From positions 13,158,875-13,222,874 of the forward strand of contig NC_052357.1 in assembly GCF_009727055.1 (NCBI RefSeq): a stretch of DNA of 64,000 bases. The letters run 5' to 3'. This DNA comes from Benincasa hispida (Eukaryota > Streptophyta > Magnoliopsida > Cucurbitales > Cucurbitaceae). The notes beneath the pieces were generated by a model. It was not told the origin of the DNA, did no database searches, and was given only the letters and a program-made list of their open reading frames with translations. Of the stretch, positions 1 through 11,342 are shown in pieces (within the stretch, counting starts at the first letter, position 1; the number at the start of each line of letters is the position of its first letter). Made by a program: the position numbers and the translations under genes.

Positions 1-290
1 TGTTTTTTTTTTATTTGTTCTTTTTAGAGTTAAGTTAAATAAAATAATAAAATAATAAAATGTTGAATATACCAAATAATAACGAACAGAAAATTAAAAA
101 AAATAGAAAAAATGAAATCGAATTAATGGAAAATTTTTTTTAAAAAAAACACAATGAACATCGAATTTTGAAGACTCGACACCTTAAAAAAAAAACAATA
201 TTTTTATAAATAATTTGAAAACAACAATATTTTTATAAATAATTTTTAAAACAACAATATTACTTTAATTTTTCCCTTATTAAACTCATA
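1..290. mobile_element. Right-hand terminal repeat of a second MULE-like copy
   Basis: Around 160-275 the sequence has a TCGAC motif, an A-run, and three copies of an AACAATATT-type unit separated by TATAAATAATTT-type spacers. The same series, in the same orientation, forms the right end of the MULE-like element at 14449-14605. An inverted version forms that element's left end at about 9905-9990. I infer that this is the right terminus of another copy whose body lies left of the window, or a solitary terminus. The first 150 bases are AT-rich and hold nothing else I can name. Confidence 0.5.
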
Positions 291-2190
291 AAAAAGAGAG
301 AAAATCTGCCATCTTCTTTTATTAGGGATGTTTTACATTATGAAATTTTGTATATAGAGTGATTTTGGAAAGCTTGACCTTAATCATTATTATTGCTGAA
401 CATTACCATATTTTTTCTTCGATTTTTTTTTTCTTGAAAGTTCTAACAATTGTAGTAGATAATCTTGATATAGTAACCTTTAAAAAATAATTAGTATTTT
501 TATTTACGTAGCTTTACTCAACCTAAACTGAAGAACCAAATAGCTAAATCTCTATTTGAATAACTTTTTTGTTTTTAGTTTTATGTTTGTTTTTCTTTTC
601 ACATTTGTTTATACATTTAAATTCTTTATCAAATTATAAAAGTCAAAACAAGTTAAAATTGAACATTATAAAAGAATACGAAAGGATTATGAGTGATAAT
701 GTAAATGGATGTATATTTTTGAAAAAAAATGTAATTTGTAAATGTACGTATAATGAAGTGTATATAGTTATATATTATGTAATTAAAGGAAAGAAGAAAT
801 TGTATTGAAAAATTAAGGAAAAAGAATCTTAAAAAATGAAATTCACTTGATAAAACAAAAGTGAAAAGGAAAAAATGGAATCAGGAAAGGCTAACATGGA
901 AAAACAAACAAGGAAAAAGAAAAAGAACACCAACATTTGAAATAAACAAATAGATACACATTAACACTCCATTTTTCTTCAAAAAGAACACCAAGCTTAT
1001 AAATATTCAAGAAGTTGGAAAAATAAATAAATATAAAATTTTATCGGATTTTATCGATATAATTTAGTGGTAATTGACATGTATTCAAGTTGGAGGTTTA
1101 AGTTCAATAATTATAATATAAATATAAAGATCTTTAAGATGAATCCAAAGATTATTTAAAGTTTAACGGTTTCTATTTGTCCTACGTTTTGCTTTTGTAT
1201 CATAAAGTTAATCAATCATGCATTGAAATTTCATTTATTCCATAACTAGAATTAAACGAGAATATATAGCCCGTGCTACCAGGATTTTGGGAGTTTTTTT
1301 TTTTTTCATCTTGTTAATTGTTTATATATATATATATATCTTAAATACATAAATGGATAAAACGAATCATGATTTATTGGTATAATACATTAGGGTAAAA
1401 TGTATATAATTTCACTTATATGATAATTTCTATCAAATCTTTAATCCTCACTTTTGTAATCCTATATTCTTAGAAAAATGAACTAATTGACATTAACTTT
1501 ACCACTATGATAGAATCTGAATATATAGAAAGATAGACTACAATAGAATTACGAGGTAAACTAAGTCTTCAAAATTCTTAGAACCTCCCAATCTTGCGAT
1601 ATTCTTAAGCTCAAATTCACTTTCCAAAGTATTGTTTAATCTTCCTCCTTTCCAGTTCGCTGTATTTATTATCAAACTTCCCTAAGAAATTCTTAACTAA
1701 TTGTCGAGATATGTCGTTAATACTCTAATTATTTACTAATAACATTCCTATTCCCCTAATTAAAATAAAAATTGGCCACCCAACCATGTGAAAAGATGGA
1801 AATTTTCCCACATTATCACATGATTCTTATTGTAGTAAGTGAGCTTTAAACCATTGAAATATTTCTATTTTGCTGATTTGTCAAAAGCTCAACCATACCC
1901 ATAAATGCTGAAATTACCATATTTTTTGTTTTCTGGCTTCATAGTCAAATACAAGTGAGTTTAAGACCAGTTGTTTTTTTTATCAGTCACTTGCCAAACA
2001 TATATTTTTTGGTAACTTCTTAAGGCCCAAGAAATTCATCCTCATGTGACAAGTTGTTGAATTTGTTGTTTCCCCATTCTCATATTTTCTGGGTCACAAA
2101 ATTGTGTCTGTTTTCCCTTCTTTAAAACCCAATATTCATAATCTTCTGCTACTTCAAACAACTCTTCAAAGTTCCCATTTTTCTGCTCTC
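291..2190. other. AT-rich intergenic DNA and upstream region of the thaumatin-like gene
   Basis: No coding region is visible. Short ORFs here, including one at 569-808, have low-complexity composition. A possible degenerate SINE (TAGTGGTAATTGACAT with a GGAGGTTTAAGTTC box) lies at about 1057-1115, and a TA microsatellite at 1324-1340. The last few hundred bases must contain the promoter and leader of the thaumatin-like gene, but I cannot place a TATA box with confidence. Confidence 0.5.
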
Positions 2191-3247
2191 ATGGAGTTCT
2201 ACTTGTTTTTCGTTCTGCCTTTATGCTTTTTCTTGGGTAACAAACACAGATCTCTCTCACTTTCTTGTTGGAATGCTTTGAATTTATTTTTTGGCACTTC
2301 GAACAATCTAAGTTGAATTTGTATTTGGCATATTTATATTTTCATGTTTTTACCCTATTTTAGAGAGTTGCACTATATAAACTCTCTCACTCTAGAGACG
2401 TTTCTGCTCTATATTCTGAATTATTTTATCTAATAATAAATTGTTCTCCCTTTGTTCGTGGATGTAGTTAACATACTGTTGAGAAACCACATAAATCTCT
2501 TTTGCCTTATGTTTTCTATTCATCTTTTGATGGTCGATTCTTAACTATTCCTTTCTTTCTCTGTGTTGATGGTTTTCTTTTTCAGGCACTAATGCTGCAC
2601 TTTTCACTTTGGAGAACAAATGTAGCGACATAATATGGCCAGGAATCCAACCAGGAGCTGGGAAGCCTCAGCTGATGAATGGTGGATTTCAGCTTAAGCC
2701 TGGTGAGACTGTAACGATCAATGCGCCTCCAGGATGGTCAGGCCGATTCTGGGGTAGACGTGGATGTTCCTTCGATGTCTCCGGGAAAGGGACTTGTGAA
2801 ACGGGCGACTGTGGTGGCATACTCAAATGCGCAGGGGCAGGAGGTGTCCCACCTGCTACACTTGCAGAGTTCACCTTAGACAGTCCTTTAGATTTTTATG
2901 ATGTTAGCCTTGTTGATGGCTATAACATGCCGATTTCGATTACCCCGTACGGGGGGTCCAGTGCTTGTCAAACGGTGAAATGCCTGTCGGATTTGAATCA
3001 ACAATGCCCTGGTGGTTTGGAGATGAAGAAGAATGGTACGGTCGTTGCTTGTAAGAGTGCATGCTTGGCTTTCGACAAACCGGAGTACTGCTGCACTGGG
3101 GAATACGGCAGCTCGCAGACATGCAAGCCGACGGTTTATTCAAAAGCATTCAAGTTAGCTTGTCCAATGGCTTATAGTTATGCATATGATGATGCAACAA
3201 GCACATTTACATGCCAGAAAGCAAACTATTCAATTGGATTTTGTTGA
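2191..3247 (+). CDS. Thaumatin-like protein (PR-5 family), secreted
   Basis: The gene has two exons, 2191-2236 and 2586-3247, with a GT-AG intron splitting a Gly codon. The product is 235 residues. The first exon and start of the second encode a hydrophobic signal peptide ending near TNAA, so the mature protein should start near LFTLENKC and be secreted or apoplastic. The mature part has exactly 16 cysteines, the number that forms eight disulfides in large thaumatin-like proteins. The family signature is visible as GKGTCETGDCGG followed by C. The acidic-cleft residues appear to be present: Arg in FWGRR, Glu in LAEF, Asp in FYDVS and VDGYN, and Asp in YAYDD. Homologues act in defence or bind glucans; the particular role is not known. 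There is no C-terminal extension or GPI signal. The start was chosen because an upstream in-frame ATG at 2104 would bury the signal peptide. Confidence 0.93.
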
Positions 3248-3468
3248 ATGAATGATCCATGATTTGGATCTTACATTGAACTTTTTAACTTAAAACAGTT
3301 TCTATTACACATACAATCTCCTAAAATCCTATAACTTTTAAACAAAGTAGACAATGTTGTGTTGTTCTTTCTTGTATCTTCATGTTCCTTACATTGCTGT
3401 GGTCTGTACAGATCAAAATCAAGCTAAAAGATAGGGTAGCCTTTTTTTTTTTTTTTTCTGGCTTCTTG
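3248..3468. terminator. Short convergent 3' region between two genes
   Basis: Only 221 bases separate the stop codons of the thaumatin-like gene (+) and the bHLH gene (-), so their 3' UTRs probably abut or overlap. A T-run of about 17 lies at 3441-3457, which is an A-run on the minus strand just after the bHLH stop codon. No clean AATAAA signal was seen for the plus-strand gene. Confidence 0.5.
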
Positions 3469-5996
3469 TTATTGACTTGAGCACAAGCACGTGCATTTCG
3501 CTTTCGTATCTGTGAGGGTCTGCACGAAAAGAAAAGAGTTTCTTGTGAGTAAAAGGTGTTGGTTGGATCTTCATGTGATTTTATTAACTTTAGGTTGCCT
3601 TTGGAGGTTACCTTGACCTGTCTCTGCAGGCCTTTAATGTATTCAATGGCCAACTCTAGCATGTCAGCTGTGCTTGTCGTCTGCAAGAAAAGATCAATCG
3701 ACCGATCGAACTCTTTTAGTCTTTAAACATTGAAAACTCTGTGACGTAAGCAAGATTTATTATCTAGGGTTCAGGGTAATTACCTTGTCCAAGTCAGGAA
3801 ACAGCTCTTGCAGTTTCTTCATTCTCTCACTAATTCGTGTTCTTCTCATCTGATAATTCGAATATTCGGAGATCAAGAATTTGATGAGTTACATTACAGT
3901 TAATCAATCAGTTAAGGACAATGAGTTTGATTGAAAGAAGAGAGGATCTACCCGCTCTGCAATGCTTCGTGGGTGTGTGGCGCATCCTCTTTTCGCTCGA
4001 ATTTGATGAGGAACAGGATCTTGAAATCTCAAAAACTTCTCCACCGGATCCTTATTGAAACTTATAGGTAAACTCAAATGATGAGCCAATCCACGAATGT
4101 TATTTCCAGAATCAGAATTCTGCAGAACAAAGAATTGTTAAGTTAAGCCAAACTAAATCTCAAAGCACATTATAAAGCAGAAAAAACTTGGGAGGTACAA
4201 GAATTCACTAATTTGTACCTGAGTTTCAAGCACGATTGATGTCGAAAGCACACGCCCATTGTTATCTCTCCCTCGTTTTATGTCCCTCATTGCAGAGTTA
4301 TCCCAAGAACTATTGAGGAAATCGTCAGTGTGAAGTTGATCGCCGCTGTTCACTTTCTGTGGACGATGACGAGAGCTACTTACAATGCCTATGCTTTTAT
4401 TCTCCTCTTCTGCAATTGGAGGCATATGGCTTGAGCCAAAAGAATGGCCAGATATGTTCATCTGATTACCAATCCGGGTAGATGGATAAGCAGCATCTAC
4501 ATCTTTTCTATTGCAAGTCCCAAACTTTTTGACCTCGCTTGTTGTATTGCCTGGCAGTCAACAAGAGGAAGAGTCCTGTTAAAATGTGACTCAACTAACA
4601 AGCCATTCAATCTAAACTATCTAATTCTTGAAAGAATCCGATCTAAACTATCAATTTCAGCTTTAACCCTCTTGCTAGAAGCCAAGAAAGCAGATGACAC
4701 AAGCCCATTCAGCAGCCTTTTTCTCGATTTCTCACATAGGCAGATTCTTTCCCGCTTTAGTATAAAGAGGGTGGGAGAATTCAAACGACAGACTTCTTGG
4801 TCACTAACATATATTATACGCCAATTGAGTTATGCTCGTTTTGACCACAAGAACATATTCTTAAAGAGTACAAGTTAAGCGAAAAGCCCCTAGACCTCTT
4901 AGCGACCCCTTTACCCAAGCACATGGGATTTCTTCACATTATTACCCAAAAAAAGAGGCATAGACAAAAGATCACTTTTCCATTCCAAACCTCCAACAAT
5001 CAACCATCTGTATTTCCAGAAGATGAAGCAATCCATTTTTTGCTCACAAAAGGGAAACCAAAAGAATCTCAAAAACCATATTCCAACATTTCTTTTTTTC
5101 TTTTTTTCTTTTTTCTTTTTTTTTATGAGTAACACAACTTTCATTCAATAAATATGAAAGAATACATACAAAAGAAAAGGAAAGCCTACAGAAAACTGAG
5201 GCGTCTCCAATCAAAACGAAGCCTAGAGAAAAACATGAAACCTAGCAACCGACTAACTGTCATTTGATGGATCAATCAGATTTGGAGCAAAGGACTGCAC
5301 AAATATTGCAGCTGAAAATTTTTAATCAATCAGATTAACAAAACCATATAGGCAACACCCTTATAATTTGAAAGAAGAAAACAAAAAACAAAAAGGGATT
5401 TCAAGTAAAGATATATTACCATTTTCAGCAGTAAAATGGGAGAAAACCCCGGCAGGGGAGCTACTTTGCCTGAAAAGATTAGAACAATTCCTCGCACCCA
5501 ATTGCAATTGCATCGAATTATCAAAATCAGACGAATTCATAACACCATAAGAGTTCCCAATCTGAGCTCCACCAGCAGAATTAACCGAACTCGTATTAAC
5601 CATTGAAGAGGATTGATTACAGAACTCATTTTGTTGTTGAACTGATTCCCCCGATTCTTGCTTCACCGTCCTCTCTCCAGATCCCGAATCAAAGTTTCCA
5701 TTACACGACGCCATAAACCTCGACAAAATAACCTCTACCTCAGGACTCGAAGATCTAATGAAGCGATAATCCTCACGGTTTCCACCGCCATTGTTGCTCG
5801 AATGAAAACCATCTGTTCCATCGACAATACTCGCAAACAGAGACGTCGGAGCAGAGGAATAACGCATAAGACCAGCAGAATTATTGTGTTGTTGTTGAGA
5901 ATGATGGTTGTTCGTCGAATCGCAATCCATAAAATCAGGGTATTTCTTCATTTCGCCGTTAGAGAATTTGAAATTCGTACTGTAAAGAAGACTCAT
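3469..5996 (-). CDS. bHLH transcription factor, FBH/bHLH122-130-like
   Basis: Six exons read in frame on the minus strand: 5996-5420, 4550-4219, 4119-3952, 3849-3784, 3680-3612 and 3519-3469, giving 420 residues. All junctions are GT-AG. The N-terminal half is Ser/Asn/Gln-rich and carries the subgroup signatures SGLMRYSSAPTS near the start and RQSSSPAGVFSHF near residue 180. The sequence LAHHLSLP precedes the basic region RGCATHPRSIAERMRRTRIS, then helix 1 (ERMKKLQELFPDLD), a loop, and helix 2 (TADMLELAIEYIKGLQ). The protein ends TLTDTKAKCTC...SSQ. Relatives bind E-box (CANNTG) DNA in the nucleus; FBH members act on CONSTANS and flowering, or on guard-cell genes. The target here is unknown. 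The frame is open upstream to 6140, so a longer N-terminus is possible; an internal Met (FMDCDSTN) is another candidate start. Intron 1 (5419-4551) contains repeat insertions. Confidence 0.9.
4750..4850 (-). repeat. SINE-like tRNA-derived repeat in bHLH intron 1
   Basis: Read on the minus strand, this stretch has an A-box-like ATAACTCAATTGGCGTA and, about 40 bases later, a B-box-like GTTTGAATTCTCCCACC. This layout is typical of a tRNA-derived SINE head. The segment at 45060-45185 (-) has the same two boxes with similar spacing, so the two look like members of one family. Confidence 0.5.
5091..5290. repeat. Possible retroelement tail in bHLH intron 1
   Basis: A T/C-rich run (5091-5123) is followed by sequence beginning TTTTTATGAGTAACACAAC. 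It resembles the reversed 3' end of a LINE-type insertion, with the poly-A tail read as T. I cannot confirm the family from one copy. Confidence 0.25.
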
Positions 5997-6420
5997 AATG
6001 CTCCTAAAACGTTCGACAAAATTCCAATCCCCAAAAACCGTTTTCAGATGAAACCCAGATGAGATATAAGATGAATTCAACAAATCAAACTCCAAAATCT
6101 GCAAATAGAGCATTAAAAAACACCAGTGAGCATAATCCAAGAACAGAAAGAAAAAACTTCAATTCTATAATAAAAAACTTCAATTCTATAATAATCATTT
6201 TCAACCCATTTCCAATCTTCTCACCTCACAAACTTGCAAAATTCAAAGAAAAGCCGCTTCTATGGCTGAAGAAGTTGATTGAATCAGAGAATACAGAACA
6301 GATTTTTGAAGCAATTTGATTGATGATTCTTATACTGAAGAAGCTCCACTATCAGTTCAAGGTTTGAAGAAACGAAGAAGAAGAAGAAAATAGCGATATC
6401 CCATTGAGCCACCTGTGCAT
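5997..6420 (-). promoter_or_regulatory. 5' leader and promoter side of the bHLH gene
   Basis: The sequence just upstream of the bHLH start is richer in GA/CT than the surrounding DNA, with GAAGAAGAAGAAGAA near 6371-6387. On the minus strand a CTATTTGCAG acceptor-like site near 6100 could end a leader intron. The transcription start probably lies near 6300-6420; no TATA box could be fixed. Confidence 0.35.
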
Positions 6421-9400
6421 ATATTTAACGGGTTAACATTTCATGAATGCCCTTGGTTTTCAAATGTATTACGTAAAATGCCATTCGTTAAGATGGAATC
6501 TGCTCCGTGACATCACATTTTCGTTGACCAAAATGGTCATCCTCCGCCCCTCGTGCTTTTTGACATAGTTTTTACTTATTTATTATTTTTATTAAAATAA
6601 CGCGTTTCATTTTTTTTTTTTTAAATGTCATTTATTAATATAAATATTTAAAACAATGAAAATTTATTATTGAATTCTTAGCCAGACATTCTCATGAATT
6701 GGAGTGGCTTATATATTAAATTTCATAGTTCAACTCATAAACAATATATGGAACTATGAAGTTTGATATTAATATATTTATTTTATTCTTATAATTACGT
6801 ATTAAATTAGGGTTTGGTCTTTAGGTATAATTTTTTTAAAAAAATAAAATATTTTTGTATAAATTCCGTTCAGATAAACTAAAAAAGGAGCTCAAAATAA
6901 ATAAATAAATAATTCAAACTAAAAATAAAAAAAAAGATTTCAATATTGTCTTATTCTTTAAACTTTAAATTGTCATTTTTTTTAAGACTTGTTTGAATTG
7001 ATTTTCTAAATATTTATAAACATTTTTTTATGCACTTAGAAAATCAATCTAAACACAGTCTAAATTTATCAACTTAAATTTTTTGGTCAATCGATAATTT
7101 AACATAATGTTAAAGTAATCACTAGTTCTGTATTTAAACCTCCTGCAATATTATTTCCTCTCCATAAATTTGAATCATTGAATTGTAAGATATTATTTCG
7201 ATTGTAAAGTAAAAAGAAAACTATGGTCAATTCTCTTTTAGGACCCAATTAATAACTTTTATTCAATTTTTTAATTCTTTTTGTGATCTAATCAATGTTT
7301 AAAAAGTTAGATCTCAATTTTGAAATTTTTTGAAAAATTATAAAACATAAAATTAATAACTTAATAAAATAAATAGTTCACACTTTTTAAATAGGTTAGA
7401 AATGTCTCTAATTTATATTAATATTTTCATTAGTGAAATTTGGTTAGATATTCTTCATGGTTCATGTTTTTTTTAAATATAATGTAAATGTCGATATTAA
7501 ATTCATAGATATGTGAAAATAGATTAAAAAAATATATATTGACGAAAATTGAATATGACAATAAATAGCTCGTCACACTAGATATTTATTATGTCTCATA
7601 AATACTGGACTACTAGATTAAATTTATAATCAAATAATATACTCAAGATGTAATCCAAAAAACGAATAACCATACATGAACATAACCTAAAATGGTTGTA
7701 AAAGACAAAAAAAAAAAATGAAATTATGAGGATAAGAATGAAAAAAGTAAAAATAGATATTTTGATTTAATGATACTCATAAATTGTCCTAACCAACTTG
7801 GCTTGTACAACAATATGCTTAGAAATTTTCTTCTATGAAAAAAATGTCTTTACTTTCTCATAAAGTTTGAAAATGATTACATTTCAAATGGATAAGGATA
7901 TTGATGCTTTGTATAGATCCAAATTATCTAACTCGGTCCTTAACTCGGTGAGTCAGCGTCCGAGTAAGCTTCCTTCAAGTCAAATCAACTCAATTGTTCC
8001 ATTAATGATGCCCAAGAAGATTACCTAAAGAAGAATCAATGCTACAATAATAATATCACTTATTTCCTTTTTCTCTATTTTTACTATTTCCTTTTTTTTT
8101 TTTTTTTTTTGGCTTTTTCCACTTTAGTTTGTCAAATTTAAGACCTTAAACATTCAAAATCATTTAATTAAATGTTAAGCTTTAAAGTAGTATAGTTAAT
8201 GCCTAATTCTCAAAATTAATTTCTCTACTTATTAAATTTATTTTGCCTTTTATTAAATTTTGTATATAGGAATGTAATTTATTTATTTTTCTCTTGCTCA
8301 TTGTATTTCTCGTCAAAAATTAGATGACGGACAACGTTTACTTTTGTTGTCTAGTTGGTAGAAAATTATTGTCCTTAGAAGATTTTAGATATAAACCAAT
8401 CAATGAATCAAACAAAATTCAACCAACAAAATACATTGAGATCAAATTAAGAAATAGTCAAACCAACCAATGAAAATGTCCGTGAAGTAGATAAAAAAGG
8501 GTTTGAATAACATTAAAATATATAAATAAAGCTAAAAAAAGAATTAATTAAACATAGAAGCACTATTTTTTTTAAAAAAAAAATAGTTCTTCATAAAATA
8601 ATAATAATAATAATGATAAAAGTCTTGTTTAAGTCATTAAAGTTTGCTATAATTCTTTATAAAAATGTAAAATTAGTTAGTTGAAAACTTTAATTGCACC
8701 ACTTAAATATTAAGACAACTATAAATATATATTAACTCTCCTAATTTCATTTGGGGTCTTTATTTTCCATGACTTTTGGAAGTTGTCTATTAGTTTATAA
8801 CAAATTAATTTATATACATCGTTTTAACATTTAAAAAAAAAGTTTTAAAAAATAACCTGTAATTTGCCAAAAAAAATTTTAAAAAAATAATATTCATTTG
8901 ATCGAGAAACTATGAAAAGTATATTTATATATTCATTTCACACAACACCTCATATTATATTGACGTGTTGAGTATTAATTCAAATTCAAAATATTATAGA
9001 TGTTATCGTGTCACCAACTAATTTTTAACCACTATTGAAGTGAGATTAATTAAATGAATGCTATAATGTTTGTTAGAATACTTACTATACAATTAGGGGT
9101 GGACTTCAATCAAAAGTCAGCTAAAAATAAACAAGTCATCACTCATTACCATCAATGTTTTGAAATGGGCAAAACTAGGAACTCCCTCTCGTTTATAAAA
9201 TTAATAATAACGATACAACAACGTCGCTTTATGATGAAGTAACATATATAAATGTGAAATTAAAAATCTTATATAGTACCCACATGAAAGTTTTTTTTAT
9301 TAAATTAGTTTTAATACCAAAATACTTTTTTCTAAACATGGATGAATAATTAATGAGTTAACAAAACTATGTATGTATATAAAAGTCTACAAAACAATCT

Positions 9401-9769
9401 GTATCTAAAAGATTAATTTTGAGGGGGGAAAATTCACTTCTCTCATACTTTGTCCTTTTATGTGTCAATTTTTTTAACCTCAAACTTTGAAGTTTATCTA
9501 ATTCTAAACATAAATAAAAATTAATAAATTAGGAACTATACTTTAAAAAGAAAATTGAAAAAAAAATGGAACTTGAGGTCTCTTAACTTTAATTAGAAAA
9601 TGTCCAGATCAGAAAAAAATAATACAATAAAAAATATTGAGATTGCTCATAGCTAATAAAGAAATAAAATAAAATGTAGACCTAATTAATTAAGATCTTA
9701 ATTTTAGTTCAATCTATGAAATTGAAAGTAAATAGAAAGAAAGGGGAAAAAATCCTCTTTGGGGCATTT
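6421..9769. other. AT-rich intergenic DNA with no recognised gene
   Basis: This stretch holds homopolymer runs, including a T-run near 8091-8110, and many short AT-rich ORFs without family resemblance. I see no gene or structured repeat in it. Confidence 0.6.
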
Positions 9770-9904
9770 GTTTTTTTTTGGATGTAGATAACAACAAATT
9801 TTAAATGTCCAAAATTATAGATGTTTGAAATTGTTGATGTTCGACATCCTTAGATAATCATGTTTGTTTTATAGGAATATTTTTTTAAGATAATTGGGAA
9901 GGAC

Positions 9905-9990
9905 CTTTAATATTAATATTGTTGTTTTCAAAACTTATTAGAGAAATATTGTTGTTTTGAAACTTATTAGAGAAATATTGTTGTTTTAGG
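9905..9990. repeat. Left terminal sub-repeats of the MULE-like element
   Basis: Three AATATTGTTGTTTT units lie in direct orientation, separated by AAACTTATTAGAGA-type spacers of about 16 bases. Their inverted counterparts at 14490-14565 have TATTTGTAAA-type spacers. Confidence 0.65.
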
Positions 9991-10005
9991 AGTTCGAGAC
10001 TAGAA

Positions 10006-10269
10006 GTCGAGGGTTGAGGATTCGACTAATGTAGAGGTCGAACGTTGAGAACTCGACAAAAAAACAAAAACTTGGAAACAATACGTAAATTAGGGTTGTC
10101 GAGGGTTGAAGTTTCGACAAACAAAGAAACACTTTAGGGTTGTTGAGGGTTGAAGTTTCGACATACATGGAAATCTAGCTAATTTTGTGATGAGGATCTC
10201 GCTCTAGAAGGGAATCTCGCTAATTTTGTATAGTCTTGACATACATAAGTCGAAACTTCAACCATCGAC
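10006..10269. repeat. Cluster of five palindromic GTCGA...TCGAC motifs
   Basis: Motifs of 21-22 bases starting with GTCGA or a close variant and ending TTCGAC or CTCGAC, with GGTTGA in the middle, occur at about 10006-10026, 10035-10056, 10099-10119, 10139-10161 and, inverted, 10249-10269. A sixth lies near the opposite end of the element (14451-14473). Each has dyad symmetry at its ends. I infer binding sites or hairpins connected with transposition; nothing proves it. Confidence 0.6.
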
Positions 10270-10282
10270 AAAGAAGATGGGT

Positions 10283-11000
10283 GAAGCAGATTGTAAGAGA
10301 GAGTGAGATTGTAGGAGAGAGCGAGATTGAAAGCGAGATTGTAGGAGAGAGCGGCCATGACTCAAATGCTCTTTACACAATCAGGATAAGCTTAGTCTAA
10401 TTAATCCTATGCAATCATCCCATATCCTTAACATTTCTCATACATATGTTGTTAAAAGGTTTTAATTAATTTAACCATAAGAACTATCATAAGAACTATC
10501 ATTAATGGATGCTATGTTATCATTAATTAGTACACTTTGAATTAACTCAAGATGTTACATATCTGTAAGGTAAAATGTTCAAACTTCCATCTTTTATATA
10601 ATTAAACTAAAAACAAAGATTTAGTTATGCAAGTTACCACACTCGAGAATGGACTTTCATCTAACATGATTTACATACAAACAAAATAACCAAAATTCTG
10701 AAAAAAAATAATGATAAATTCTCTCAGTAGGCAACGACTGAGATAAATTCAATGATCGAATAAAATGGCGAAAGTTGATTCTCAGAGATGGGTTTGTATA
10801 TTACTTCCATTGGAGCTTCCATTCTCAAATATTGTAGAAAAGAGCGAGATTAAGAGAGCGAGATTGAAGAAGAGAGCGAGATTGAGAGTATCTCGCTGAA
10901 CATCTCGCTCTTTCTGAACATCTCGCTTTCTCAATCTCGCTCTCTCCTACAATCTCGCTGAACATTTCGTTCTCTCAATCTCGCTCTCTCCTATTGTATA
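10283..11000. repeat. GAGAGCGAGATT / AATCTCGCTCTC satellite, partly inverted
   Basis: GAGAGCGAGATTG-type units occur at 10297-10352 and 10838-10890. At 10891-11000 they switch to the complementary TCTCGCTCTCTC form, with ATCTCGCTGAACATCTCGCT in between, giving an imperfect fold-back. Related TCTCGCTCTCT tracts lie at about 13900-13960 and 14225-14290. Bases 10353-10837 are AT-rich with no visible gene. Confidence 0.7.
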
Positions 11001-11025
11001 TTCAATTTTTTTATATTATAAAGTT

Positions 11026-11300
11026 GTACATTATTCTTTTAATTAAATTGCACATTATTCTTTTAATTAACTTGTACATTATTCTTTTAATTAACTTGTA
11101 CATTATTCTTTTAATTAACTTGTCTTGTACATTATTCTTCTAATTAAGTTGTACATTATTCTTCTAATTAAATTGTACATTATTCTTCTAATTAAGTTGT
11201 ACATTATTTTTTTAATTAAGTTGTACATTATTCTTCTATTTAAGTTGTACATTATTCTTTTAATTAAGTTGTACATTATTCTTCTAATTGAGAAACAAAT
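11026..11300. repeat. 24-bp tandem repeat, about 11 copies
   Basis: The unit TTGTACATTATTCTTTTAAT plus TAAC/TAAG repeats about 11 times with small changes. Because 24 is divisible by three it leaves an open frame with an 8-residue period (LYIILLIK) at 11125-11310, which I regard as non-coding. Confidence 0.8.
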
Positions 11301-11342
11301 ATTTTTTTAATTGAGAAATAAATATTCATTTTTTTTCAGATC

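Noticed and set aside
569..808. 79-codon plus-strand ORF
   Set aside because: Low-complexity AT-rich composition, no family resemblance and no splice or promoter context.
2104..2190. Longer N-terminus for the thaumatin-like protein from the ATG at 2104
   Set aside because: It would put 29 residues in front of a clear signal peptide that begins MEFYLFFVLPL.
2689..3149. Minus-strand ORFs within the thaumatin-like exon
   Set aside because: They are shadow frames of a well-supported gene on the plus strand.
11125..11310. ORF with repeated LYIILLIK units as a membrane protein
   Set aside because: It is only the 24-bp tandem repeat read in an open frame.
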